This document shows positions 1 to 8,309 of a DNA stretch of 64,000 nt, piece by piece. The position numbers were made by a program, and so were the translations under genes. Under the pieces are notes generated by a model, which was not told the DNA's origin, searched no databases, and saw nothing but the letters and a program-made list of their open reading frames with translations. Source of the DNA: Amycolatopsis echigonensis (GTDB taxonomy: Bacteria; Actinomycetota; Actinomycetes; Mycobacteriales; Pseudonocardiaceae); NCBI RefSeq assembly GCF_014174495.1, contig NZ_JACJHR010000030.1:1-64000 (forward strand), in the 5' to 3' direction. Each line of letters starts with the position of its first letter. Positions within the stretch are counted from its first letter, which is position 1.

Positions 1-113
1 CTCACCACCCACCTCCCCCGTAGTGGTCAGAACCACCCCGCGAACCGCTTCCCCGCCCCTCGCACCCCTTACACTTGGACTCGGCCCGCCCGCGTCTTCC
101 TGGGAGCTCCTCG

Positions 114-1652
114 GTGGTTTCCGACCCCTCCGCCAGTCCTGATCGACCCGAAGATCAACCCGAACCGGAACCTCGTGAGGAGTGCGGCGTCTTCGGCGTC
201 TGGGCTCCCGGGGAAGAAGTCGCCAAGCTCACCTACTACGGCCTCTACGCCCTGCAGCACCGCGGGCAGGAGGCAGCGGGCATTTCCGTTTCGGACGGCT
301 CGCAGATCGTCGTTTTCAAGGACCTCGGGCTCGTCAGCCAGGTCTTCGACGAGCAGGTCCTGCAGTCCCTGCAGGGGCACATCGCCGTCGGGCACTGCCG
401 GTACTCCACGACCGGAGCCACGATCTGGGAGAACGCCCAGCCGATTTTCCGCACCACGGACACCGGCAGCGGCCTGTCCTTCGCGCACAACGGCAACCTG
501 GTCAACACGGCTGAGCTGCGGGATCGCACGGTCGCCGCGGGGCTGAAGCCGCACGCCGGGCTCACCGGGTCCTCCAGCGACTCCGACCTCGTCTGCGGGC
601 TGCTCGCCGCGAACGCCGCGGACAAGGGCATCGAGGCCGCCGCGCTGGAACTGCTGCCGACCCTCAAGGGCGCGTTCTGCCTGGTCTTCGCGGACGAGAA
701 CACCCTGTACGCGGCCCGCGACCCGCACGGCGTGCACCCGCTGGTGCTCGGCCGGCTGGAGCGCGGCTGGGTCGTGGCGAGCGAGACCGCCGCGCTCGAC
801 ATCTGCGGCGCGTCGTTCGTGCGGGAGGTCGAGCCGGGCGAGCTGATCGCCATCGACGCCGAGGGGCTGCGCTCGTCCCGGTTCGCGAACCCGGAACCCA
901 AGGGCTGCGTCTTCGAGTACGTCTACCTCGCCCGTCCGGACACGTCGATCGCCGGCCGCAGCGTGCACGCCACGCGCGTCGAGATCGGCCGCAAACTGGC
1001 CGCCGAGCACCCGGTCGACGCCGATCTCGTGATGCCCGTGCCGGAGTCCGGCACCCCGGCCGCGATCGGCTACGCACAGGGCTCGGGCCTGCCGTACGGC
1101 ACCGGTCTGGTCAAGAACGCCTACGTCGGGCGCACCTTCATCCAGCCGTCGCAGACCATCCGGCAGCTCGGCATCCGGCTGAAGCTGAACCCGCTGCGCG
1201 ACGTCATCCGCGGCAAGCGCCTGGTCGTGGTGGACGACTCGATCGTCCGCGGCAACACCCAGCGCGCGCTCGTGCGGATGCTGCGCGAGGCCGGTGCGCT
1301 CGAGGTGCACGTGCGGATCGCGTCGCCGCCGGTGCGGTGGCCGTGCTTCTACGGCATCGACTTCGCGTCGCGCGCCGAACTCGTCGCCAACGGCGTCGAC
1401 CTCGACGGCATCCGCCGTTCGATCGGTGCCGATTCGCTCGGCTACATTTCGCTGGACGGCCTGGTCGCGGCGTCCGAACAGCCGAAGTCGCGGCTGTGCA
1501 CGGCCTGCTTCTCCGGCGAGTACCCGATTCCGCTTCCCGAGGACGCGCTCATCGGCAAGCACCTGCTCGAAAGCATGGACGCCGCCGGTGGCGCGGCGAC
1601 TCCGGTCAGCGCCGCCGGGTACGGTGCCGAAGACGCCGTCCGGCGTCCGTGA
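114..1652 (+). CDS. purF: Amidophosphoribosyltransferase
   Basis: First committed step of purine synthesis: PRPP plus glutamine gives 5-phosphoribosylamine. The glutaminase nucleophile is the Cys of EECGVFGV (residue 24 from this start), preceded by a short propeptide as in the Bacillus-type enzyme. The PRPP loop is VVVDDSIVRGNT. Conserved cysteines in PKGCVFEY and LCTACFSG fit the Fe-S ligands of this subclass. I chose GTG 114 because GGGAG lies 7 bases upstream; an in-frame TTG at 75 would add 13 residues. About 512 residues is normal for the family. purM follows after 32 bases, forming an operon. Confidence 0.96.
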   Translation: MVSDPSASPDRPEDQPEPEPREECGVFGVWAPGEEVAKLTYYGLYALQHRGQEAAGISVSDGSQIVVFKDLGLVSQVFDEQVLQSLQGHIAVGHCRYSTTGATIWENAQPIFRTTDTGSGLSFAHNGNLVNTAELRDRTVAAGLKPHAGLTGSSSDSDLVCGLLAANAADKGIEAAALELLPTLKGAFCLVFADENTLYAARDPHGVHPLVLGRLERGWVVASETAALDICGASFVREVEPGELIAIDAEGLRSSRFANPEPKGCVFEYVYLARPDTSIAGRSVHATRVEIGRKLAAEHPVDADLVMPVPESGTPAAIGYAQGSGLPYGTGLVKNAYVGRTFIQPSQTIRQLGIRLKLNPLRDVIRGKRLVVVDDSIVRGNTQRALVRMLREAGALEVHVRIASPPVRWPCFYGIDFASRAELVANGVDLDGIRRSIGADSLGYISLDGLVAASEQPKSRLCTACFSGEYPIPLPEDALIGKHLLESMDAAGGAATPVSAAGYGAEDAVRRP

Positions 1653-1684
1653 ACCACAGCATGTCCAGTAGGGAGTCCGCTTCC

Positions 1685-2755
1685 GTGAGCGAGTCCACGA
1701 GCGCCACGTACGCAGCCGCCGGGGTCAGCATCGACGCCGGTGACCAGGCCGTCGAGCTGCTCAAGCCACACGCCGAGAGGGCCACGAGGCCCGAGGTGCG
1801 CGGCGGGGTCGGCGGTTTCGCCGGGCTTTTCTCCCTCAAGCTCGACAAGTGGAAAGAGCCGATCCTCGCGTCGTCGACCGACGGCGTCGGCACCAAAATC
1901 GCGGTCGCGCAGGCGCTCGACAAGCACGACACGGTCGGCATCGACCTGGTCGCGATGGTCGTCGACGACCTGGTCGTCACCGGGGCCGAGCCGCTCTTCC
2001 TGCAGGACTACATCGCGGTCGGCAAGGTCGTGCCGGAAAAGATCGCGGCGCTGGTCGGCGGCATCGCCGAGGGCTGCGTTCAGGCGGGCTGCGCGCTGCT
2101 CGGCGGCGAGACGGCCGAGCACCCCGGCCTGATGGGCGAGCACGACTACGACCTGTCGGCCACCGGCGTCGGCGCGGTCGAGGCGTCCGCGCTGCTGTCG
2201 CCGGAGAAGGTCCGGCCCGGGGACGTCGTGCTCGCGATGGGCTCGTCCGGGCTGCACTCCAACGGATACTCGCTGGCCCGGCACGTGCTGCTGGACATCG
2301 CGCGCATGCCGCTGGACGGGCACGTCGAGGAGTTCGGCCGCACCCTCGGCGAGGAACTGCTCGAACCCACCAAGATCTACGCGAAGGACTGCCTCGCGCT
2401 GGTCGCCGAGACCGAGGTGCGCACGTTCGCGCACATCACCGGCGGCGGCCTCGAAGCGAACCTCGCCCGCGTGATGCCGCGCGGTCTCGTCGCGCAGCTC
2501 GAACGCGGCACGTGGACGCCGGCTCCGGTGTTCGCCCTGATCGGGCAGCGCGGCAAGGTCGAGCGCGCGGAGCTGGAGAAGACATTCAACATGGGCGTCG
2601 GCATGGTCGCGATCGTGTCCTCCGAGGACGTCGACCGGGCGCTGGCGGTGCTCACCGCGCGGCACGTGCCCGCGTGGATCCTCGGCGACGTCCAGCCCGC
2701 TGAAGACCCGGACGGCCCGCGCGCGGTGCTGTCCGGCGACCACCCGCGGTTCTGA
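1685..2755 (+). CDS. purM: Phosphoribosylformylglycinamidine cyclo-ligase (AIR synthase)
   Basis: ATP-dependent ring closure of FGAM to AIR, the fifth purine step. Family signatures are visible: a TDGVGTKIAVAQ segment near the N-terminus, GGETAEHPG in the middle and FNMGVGMV near the C-terminus. GTG 1685 is preferred because AGTAGGGAG sits 9 bases upstream; ATG 1661 in the same frame is an alternative without a good Shine-Dalgarno. The 356-residue product has typical length. It is cotranscribed with purF, as in most actinobacteria. Confidence 0.96.
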   Translation: MSESTSATYAAAGVSIDAGDQAVELLKPHAERATRPEVRGGVGGFAGLFSLKLDKWKEPILASSTDGVGTKIAVAQALDKHDTVGIDLVAMVVDDLVVTGAEPLFLQDYIAVGKVVPEKIAALVGGIAEGCVQAGCALLGGETAEHPGLMGEHDYDLSATGVGAVEASALLSPEKVRPGDVVLAMGSSGLHSNGYSLARHVLLDIARMPLDGHVEEFGRTLGEELLEPTKIYAKDCLALVAETEVRTFAHITGGGLEANLARVMPRGLVAQLERGTWTPAPVFALIGQRGKVERAELEKTFNMGVGMVAIVSSEDVDRALAVLTARHVPAWILGDVQPAEDPDGPRAVLSGDHPRF

Positions 2756-2788
2756 AAGCCGCTTGCCCTGCCTTGAGACACTGAGGAC

Positions 2789-3217
2789 ATGGCGGAGGAC
2801 GTACGCGTCGGCGCCCGGTTCGTGATCCCGGGCGCCGAACTGCGAGAGCGGTTCTCCCGGTCTTCGGGCCCGGGCGGACAAGGCGTGAACACGACGGACT
2901 CGCGCGTCGAGCTGTCGTTCGACGTCGCGGGCTCCGCCGCGATCCCGCCCGCGCTGAAGGAACGCATCACGGCCCGGCTGGGCAACCGGCTGGTCGACGG
3001 AGTGCTGACCATCGCGGCCAGCGAACACCGCTCCCAGCTGATGAACCGGGACGCGGCCCGCGAGCGGTTGGCTGAGATGCTGACGAAGGCTTCCGCGCCA
3101 CCGCCGGCCAAACGGCGTCCCACCAAGCCCTCGCGAGGCTCGAAGGAACGCCGATTGGCAGCGAAGAAACGCCGCAGCGACGTAAAACGCGGCCGCGGCG
3201 GCCGGTACGACGATTAG
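2789..3217 (+). CDS. arfB: ArfB-type peptidyl-tRNA hydrolase (ribosome rescue)
   Basis: A 142-residue protein with the class I release-factor catalytic GGQ in GPGGQGVN (about residue 30). The family rescues ribosomes stalled on mRNA lacking a stop codon by hydrolysing peptidyl-tRNA. It has no codon-recognition domain. The C-terminus is a Lys/Arg-rich tail (KRRPTKPSRGSKERR onward), which in ArfB/YaeJ inserts into the empty mRNA channel. ATG 2789 has GAGG just upstream. It lies 33 bases after purM and may be read through from it, but has no functional link to purines. Confidence 0.93.
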   Translation: MAEDVRVGARFVIPGAELRERFSRSSGPGGQGVNTTDSRVELSFDVAGSAAIPPALKERITARLGNRLVDGVLTIAASEHRSQLMNRDAARERLAEMLTKASAPPPAKRRPTKPSRGSKERRLAAKKRRSDVKRGRGGRYDD

Positions 3218-3308
3218 CCTTGTTGATCACTGCGGGTGAAGGCTTGTCTTGCGATATCGCTGAACTGCCTTCTTGTGACTCCTTTTCCGTCTTCGCTATT
3301 TCTGGTGA

Positions 3309-4535
3309 GTGACGCGATCTCCTGAACGGCGAATTCCCGCTGAAGTCGATTTCGACCACCTCGATCCCGCGGTTGCCGAGGACGTTTACGCACGTCTCGG
3401 CGTTATCCGGCGGCTCTGCCCAGTGGCCAAAAGCTCCGCGCACGGCGGGTTTCACCTGCTGACCGGCTACGACGAGATCCGGGAGGCGGCTGGCCACGGC
3501 GAGATATTCAGTTCGTATGTGCATGGCCTAGGCGCTGCGGATGTCGTAGCCGAAGAAGCGGGATCTGACGGCAATCCGCCGCCGAGAGCGCCATTATTTG
3601 AATTCGACGGCCAGGCGCACATGGCTTGGCGTCGTATTCTCCGGCCTTATTTCACGCCGACGGCAGCGAAGGAACACGAGTCACTCATCCGGCGGTTGTG
3701 CCGGGAGACGCTCACCGGATTTGCCAAGCAAGGTCGGGCCGACCTGGTGACCGCATACACGCAAGTGGTTCCGCCGCTTGTCGTCGCGGCATTGCTCGGC
3801 GTTCCGGAAAGCGGACGGGAACTGCTCGCGGAACACGCCAAGCGACTGGTCGCCGCCGAAAGCCGGGAGGAAGCAGAGAAGCGTGGTCGGGAGTACGCGA
3901 AGCTCCTGCTCGGACACATCCGTGAACGTGCTGGCGTGCCGCGGGACGACATGCTGTCCGACGTGATCCACGCTGACCTCGGCGCGCCGGTCAGCGAACG
4001 GCAAGTGCTTCGGTTCGCGGCGCTGATGGTCGCCGCCGGGCAGCTGACCACCACTGACGCGGCAGCCACGATGGCGCTGCTGCTCGCCGAGAATCCCGAC
4101 CTGCGTGATCGGGCGCGGGACAGTCCCAAGGTGCTGGAGGAGTTCATCGAGGAGGCGGTTCGGTACGAGCCGGCGGTGGCGGCGACCGGCCGGGCGGTCA
4201 CGCGGCCGACGACGCTGGGCGGAGTGCGGCTCGACGCCGGGGATCGGGTGCTGCTCGCCTGGGGAAGCGCCAATCGCGACGAGCGGCACTTCAGCGACGG
4301 CGACGTCTTCCGGCCGGAGCGCGGGCGGACGCGGCCAGCGCATCTCGGCTGGGGTGCCGGTGCGCACCGGTGTCTCGGCCGGCACCTCGCCCGGCTCGAG
4401 TTGCGAGTCATGTTGCAGGAACTGCTTGCGGCACTGCCGAATCTGCGGCTTCAAGCGGATGCCCAGCCTCGGCGCACCTACGGCGTAATCCGCGGGGTGC
4501 GGGAGGTGGCGGTCGAGTGGGAGACAACCAGTTGA
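3309..4535 (+). CDS. Cytochrome P450
   Basis: A soluble bacterial P450 of 408 residues. The Cys-ligand loop reads WGAGAHRCLGRHLAR (heme Cys about residue 355), and the K-helix ExxR is in EEAVRYEP. The I-helix segment is AAGQLTTTDAA: the usual acid-Thr pair (AGxET or AGxDT) is replaced by Gln-Leu before the Thr, so oxygen activation may be atypical. No ferredoxin or reductase gene is adjacent. GTG 3309 is the start; base composition looks less GC-rich than in its neighbours, suggesting acquisition. Substrate is unknown. Confidence 0.92.
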   Translation: MTRSPERRIPAEVDFDHLDPAVAEDVYARLGVIRRLCPVAKSSAHGGFHLLTGYDEIREAAGHGEIFSSYVHGLGAADVVAEEAGSDGNPPPRAPLFEFDGQAHMAWRRILRPYFTPTAAKEHESLIRRLCRETLTGFAKQGRADLVTAYTQVVPPLVVAALLGVPESGRELLAEHAKRLVAAESREEAEKRGREYAKLLLGHIRERAGVPRDDMLSDVIHADLGAPVSERQVLRFAALMVAAGQLTTTDAAATMALLLAENPDLRDRARDSPKVLEEFIEEAVRYEPAVAATGRAVTRPTTLGGVRLDAGDRVLLAWGSANRDERHFSDGDVFRPERGRTRPAHLGWGAGAHRCLGRHLARLELRVMLQELLAALPNLRLQADAQPRRTYGVIRGVREVAVEWETTS

Positions 4536-4587
4536 CGGTTCCTTGCCGCCGCAACGGCTGTGCGGTTGCGGCGGCAAGGACCACGTC

Positions 4588-5319
4588 TTAGCTCAGCGAC
4601 ACGTGCACACACTCACCGGCAACGCGATACCCGGCACGGCGATACACCGTCCCAATTCCCACATCCCCTGGCGTCAGGAACGCCGTGCGCGCACCGCGTT
4701 CGTGGGCGAGGCGCGTTAGGTGTGCGGTGATTGCCGCTGCGATGCCTTGTCCGCGGTATTCGGCGGCGACGGCGATGCCGACGATTTCCGTTGCGCCAGC
4801 GACGATATCCAGTGCAATCCCGCCGCCCACCATGGTTTTCCCGTGTTCGGCGAGGACGGTCAGATAGTCGCGGTTGCGTTCGACATCGGCGTCGGACACC
4901 TCGGGCGGTTCTCCGAAGGCGACGTTCTGCACAGACCGCAGGCGGCGGAATTCGTCGTCTGACACGGGCTCGCGCAGTCGAATGTGTTCCGGCGCAACAC
5001 AATCAACACGCTCTTCGGCGCCGCAGGTCATCACCGGTACCCGCCGTTCCACCGTGAACCCCGCGGCGAGGAGGGCTGCCTCGACGTCCGGAGCGGCTTC
5101 GGTGAAGAACTCCAGCCGGGGCAGGAGGTTTCGTTGCTGGTAAGCGGAAATCAGGAGAGCGATCTCGGCTGACGAGGGCTTCGCGCCGTCGTCGGGGATG
5201 GCATAGTTCGCCATCGGATGGGAGGTGTCCTGGGCGAAAGTCGCCAGGAACGGGCCGATTCGTTCGACACCGCGACCGATCGGTGCGGTCGCGCGGACGT
5301 ATGCCTGAAGGGCGGACAT
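4588..5319 (-). CDS. GNAT family N-acetyltransferase
   Basis: A 243-residue protein whose second half is a GNAT fold: the acetyl-CoA pyrophosphate loop is EYRGQGIAAAITAHLT, followed by HERGARTAFLTPG and a terminal YRRAGY. The first about 110 residues look like a second, degenerate GNAT half. The ATG at 5319 (MSALQAYVRA) is chosen because GAAAGG precedes it; the open frame extends further upstream without a Shine-Dalgarno. It is convergent with the P450 gene. Acceptor substrate cannot be told. Confidence 0.85.
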   Translation of the reverse strand: MSALQAYVRATAPIGRGVERIGPFLATFAQDTSHPMANYAIPDDGAKPSSAEIALLISAYQQRNLLPRLEFFTEAAPDVEAALLAAGFTVERRVPVMTCGAEERVDCVAPEHIRLREPVSDDEFRRLRSVQNVAFGEPPEVSDADVERNRDYLTVLAEHGKTMVGGGIALDIVAGATEIVGIAVAAEYRGQGIAAAITAHLTRLAHERGARTAFLTPGDVGIGTVYRRAGYRVAGECVHVSLS

Positions 5320-5507
5320 CTCGGGTGGAAGCCTTTCGGGAAGAGGGCAGCACAAGAACCGGGCAGCAAACCCGACGCCAGGCACGCAGGCCGAACAGCT
5401 CAGGCCAGACCGCGACCGGAGCGGGCCGTGGCGGAGCACATAGGCATTCCTTCGTCCGAAACGAACTTCCCGTTCATCGTCTCAGACGCGGCAAGCGAAT
5501 AACGGGC

Positions 5508-6401
5508 TCAGCGCACGGCGGCGCGAGCCTGGTCCACGATCCGAGCCAGGTGCACGCCCCGCCGGACGTCACAGGGATGGGTGGTCGTTCCGCTCGCCAC
5601 CATGGCGGCGAAATCGTCCAGCAGCGCGGTGTACGCCTCGTTCGCCGTGCCGGTGCGGCCGAGGGTGCGGAAGCCGTGCTCGCCGAAGACCGAATACTCC
5701 ACCACTGTCGGCATTACCGGCAGGCGCAGGCTGAGGGTCGCGGTGCTGGTGATGCCGCCCTCGTGTTCGAGCAGCAGTTGCCACAGGTCTTCGGGACCGC
5801 GATGGGCGGCGAGGACGTTGGTGATCGGGCCGAGGGCGGCGTCGAGCAGGTCGAACGCGTGCGGGCCGATGTCGGCGAGTGCGCCGCCAGCCGGATCCTG
5901 CCGCCACGCTGAGGTCGAGTATTTGCCGTCCAGCAGCGCGCCCGACAGCCACCGCACGCTGCCGCCTCGCCAACCGCCGGCGGCGGTGACGCCGTCCAGC
6001 CAATCGCGCGTCTGCTGGGCGAACCGCAGCGTCAGCATCACCAGCGAGGCGACGCCAGCGGACGTCACGGCGTCGGCGAGACGCTGCGCCGTGGCCAGGT
6101 CGGCGGCGATCGGTTTCTCGAGGATCAGGTGCTTGCCCGCCTCCGCGGCCCGAACGGCCAGCTCGGCCTGCACGGTCGGCGGCACGGCGAACGCAAGCGC
6201 GTCGACCTGCTCGAACAACTCATCCAGATCGCTGGTGGGCACCGCGTCGTACGCCTGCGCCAGCGCGGCGGCGGCTTCCGGCCGGCGGCTCCAGACAGCA
6301 CTGAGCACGGTCCCTGGATGATCCGCGAGCCCGGGGGCGTGCACCGTGGTGGCCCACGGTCCGGTTCCGACGAGGCCGACGCGCAGCTGATCCTGTCCCA
6401 C
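5508..6401 (-). CDS. Gfo/Idh/MocA family NAD(P)-dependent oxidoreductase
   Basis: Rossmann fold at the N-terminus (RVGLVGTGPWATTVHAPGL) and the family Lys in the ILEKPIA motif, which marks sugar/inositol-type dehydrogenases. ADIGPHAFDLLDAALG supplies the family His in the active site. GTG 6401 gives 297 residues. The frame stays open to 6587, but that extension would run back through the cobalamin riboswitch on the opposite strand and has no family similarity. Divergent from the B12 operon; no specific substrate is evident. Confidence 0.87.
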   Translation of the reverse strand: MGQDQLRVGLVGTGPWATTVHAPGLADHPGTVLSAVWSRRPEAAAALAQAYDAVPTSDLDELFEQVDALAFAVPPTVQAELAVRAAEAGKHLILEKPIAADLATAQRLADAVTSAGVASLVMLTLRFAQQTRDWLDGVTAAGGWRGGSVRWLSGALLDGKYSTSAWRQDPAGGALADIGPHAFDLLDAALGPITNVLAAHRGPEDLWQLLLEHEGGITSTATLSLRLPVMPTVVEYSVFGEHGFRTLGRTGTANEAYTALLDDFAAMVASGTTTHPCDVRRGVHLARIVDQARAAVR

Positions 6402-6444
6402 GCCCGGAAGTGTAGGTGTGTCCGCGGTCGCTTCCGGCGGGGCC

Positions 6445-6580
6445 TGCGGTGCGTTAACGTCGACAAGTTCTTCGCCACGAACGGGGGAAGCCGGTGAGAA
6501 TCCGGCGCTGGCCCGCAACCGTGAGCGGCCCCGGGGAGGGACCGCGAGCCGGATCGCCCGCCGTGGTCCGATCGATGCGA
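6445..6580 (+). promoter_or_regulatory. Cobalamin riboswitch
   Basis: The core GGGGGAAGCCGGTGAGAATC followed by CCGGCGCTGGCCCGCAACCG (about 6483-6522) matches the adenosylcobalamin riboswitch core. A B12 box, AGCCGGATCGCCCGCC, sits at 6547-6562. The first gene of the B12 transport operon starts 30 bases after the box, so binding of cobalamin most likely blocks translation. Outer boundaries are approximate; I could not fold P1. Confidence 0.9.
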
Positions 6581-6592
6581 GGTACATCTGAC

Positions 6593-7243
6593 ATGCGGTT
6601 CGTGCACGCGCGGCACTGGGGGCGAGTCCTCGCCGGCTGCGCTCTTCTCGTCGCTACCGGTTTGGGCGGGGCGTCGTCCGCCTCCGCGACCACGCCCGGC
6701 AAGGGCACTGACGGCTATTGCCAAGACGATAACGGCGTCACGGTTGTCGTTGATTTCCAGGGGCTAGGCGGCGAAACTCTCGTCCGGTGCGCCCCTGGCA
6801 AGCAGGAAAACGGCGTCACAGCCCTGCAAAACGCGGGCTTCGAGCTCACTGGCGCGGGCAAGTACGGCTTGGCGGTGATGTGCAAGATCGAGGGCAAACC
6901 CGCGGACCAGACTTGCACCGGGATGCCGCCGGAGAAGGCGTCGTGGAGTTTCTGGACCGCCACCAACGGCGGCAAGTGGGAATCGGCGCAGGTCGGCGCG
7001 CAGAGCTGGAAGCCACCGGCTGGTGCGTTCGAAGGCTGGTCGTTCGCGATCGGCAAGTCCTACACCGAGTATCCGCCGCCCCGTACCGAGCCGGTCCGCA
7101 AGGCCAACGCGCCCGCTCCGGCACCGGCGTCCACTTCGGACAGTGGCTTCCCGTGGGGCCTCGTGATCGGCATCGTGGTCGTCGTGCTGCTCGTGGTGGC
7201 CGGGACGGTCGTCGCGATGCGTCGCAGGCGTGCCGCGGAGTAG
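6593..7243 (+). CDS. Surface-anchored DUF4430-like protein of the B12 operon
   Basis: A 216-residue exported protein with a signal peptide (about 1-33, ending SSASA), an extracytoplasmic domain, a Pro/Ala linker and one C-terminal membrane helix (GLVIGIVVVVLLVVAG) followed by RRRR. The domain has four Cys (GYCQDD, VRCAPG, VMCKIE, QTCTGM), enough for two disulfides, and a Trp-rich end (ASWSFWTATNGG, FEGWSFAIG). This pattern resembles DUF4430, the C-terminal fold of transcobalamin, but the match is from memory. Position directly after the riboswitch suggests cobalamin capture at the cell surface. ATG 6593 has GCGAGG upstream. Confidence 0.78.
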   Translation: MRFVHARHWGRVLAGCALLVATGLGGASSASATTPGKGTDGYCQDDNGVTVVVDFQGLGGETLVRCAPGKQENGVTALQNAGFELTGAGKYGLAVMCKIEGKPADQTCTGMPPEKASWSFWTATNGGKWESAQVGAQSWKPPAGAFEGWSFAIGKSYTEYPPPRTEPVRKANAPAPAPASTSDSGFPWGLVIGIVVVVLLVVAGTVVAMRRRRAAE

Positions 7244-8309
7244 TCCGCGAGCGCTCCATCCCGGCGCGTGGTGGGTGTGGGCGCTCGCGCTCGCCGTCGC
7301 GGCGAGCCGGACCACGAATCCGGTTCTGCTCGCGCTGGTGATCGCGGTGGCCGGGTTCGTCGTGGTGCTCCGCCGCGGTGACGCACCGTGGGCGCTGGCG
7401 TTCCGGATGTACGCCTGGGTCGCCGGGGCGATCCTGCTGTCGCGCGTGCTGTTCCGGATCCTGATCGGCGGCGAGGACGGCGGCCACGTCCTCTTCACGC
7501 TGCCGACCATCCCGCTGCCGAGCGTCGCGGCCGGCATTCAGCTGCTCGGTCCCACTTCGGCCGAGGAGCTGCTGGGCGGCCTGTACGACGGGCTCCGCCT
7601 GGCCACGATCGTGCTCTGCGTCGGTGCCGCGAACGCGCTGGCGAACCCGAAACGCCTGCTCAAGGCCGTGCCCGGAGCGCTCTACGAGGTCGGGACGGCG
7701 GTAACCGTCGCGCTGTCCGTGGCTCCGCAGTTGGTCGAGAGCGTGCAGCGGGTGCGTCGCGCGCGTCGGCTGCGCTCCGGGAAGACGCGCGGGCTGCGGT
7801 TCGTGAAGGGGATTTTCGTGCCGGTCCTCGCCGACGCCATGGACCGGTCGCTGCAGCTCGCGGCGGCCATGGATTCCCGAGGCTACGGACGGCGCGGCTA
7901 CCTCTCGCCGCGCGTCCGAATCCTGATCGCGACCTGCGTGCTGGCCGGTCTGGTCGGCGTCGCGGTCGGGGTCTACGGCGTGCTCGACGGGTCGGCGTCG
8001 TGGCTCGGGGTGCCGATGTTGATCGCCGGGCTCGTACTGGCGGCCGCCGGATTCGTGCTGGGCGGACGGCAGATCCGGCGCACGACCTACCGGCCTGATC
8101 CGTGGCGGTTGCCGGAAACGCTGGTCGCGCTGTGCGGCGTCGCGACCGCGGTGCTCGTGCTGCTCGCCGACCCGGTTGCGCTCGTCACCCCGGCCAGCCC
8201 GCTGACCTGGCCGGAGCTGCCGCTGCTGCCGACCGTCGCGGTGCTGATCAGTGTGCTGCCCGCTTGGTTCGCGCCGCGTCCGGCGCTGGTGTCGGAGGTG
8301 GTCCGGTGA
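7230..8309 (+). CDS. ecfT: ECF transporter transmembrane protein EcfT/CbiQ
   Basis: A 359-residue polytopic membrane protein. The coupling signature is AAMDSRGYGRRG (about residue 210), the Ala-Arg-Gly motif by which EcfT contacts the ATPase grooves. It scaffolds the S component and ATPases of an energy-coupling-factor vitamin importer. GTG 7230 overlaps the preceding gene by 14 bases. The extra C-terminal region with four predicted helices is longer than a minimal CbiQ. The riboswitch makes cobalamin the likely cargo. Confidence 0.92.
   Translation: MPRSSPRALHPGAWWVWALALAVAASRTTNPVLLALVIAVAGFVVVLRRGDAPWALAFRMYAWVAGAILLSRVLFRILIGGEDGGHVLFTLPTIPLPSVAAGIQLLGPTSAEELLGGLYDGLRLATIVLCVGAANALANPKRLLKAVPGALYEVGTAVTVALSVAPQLVESVQRVRRARRLRSGKTRGLRFVKGIFVPVLADAMDRSLQLAAAMDSRGYGRRGYLSPRVRILIATCVLAGLVGVAVGVYGVLDGSASWLGVPMLIAGLVLAAAGFVLGGRQIRRTTYRPDPWRLPETLVALCGVATAVLVLLADPVALVTPASPLTWPELPLLPTVAVLISVLPAWFAPRPALVSEVVR

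Noticed and set aside
69-1562. 497-residue minus-strand open frame across purF
   Set aside because: Mirror of purF codon bias in GC-rich DNA; Arg/Asp/Val-rich, no domain, no ribosome site.
6402-6587. N-terminal extension of the Gfo/Idh gene
   Set aside because: It overlaps the cobalamin riboswitch core on the other strand and has no family similarity; GTG 6401 gives the Rossmann start.
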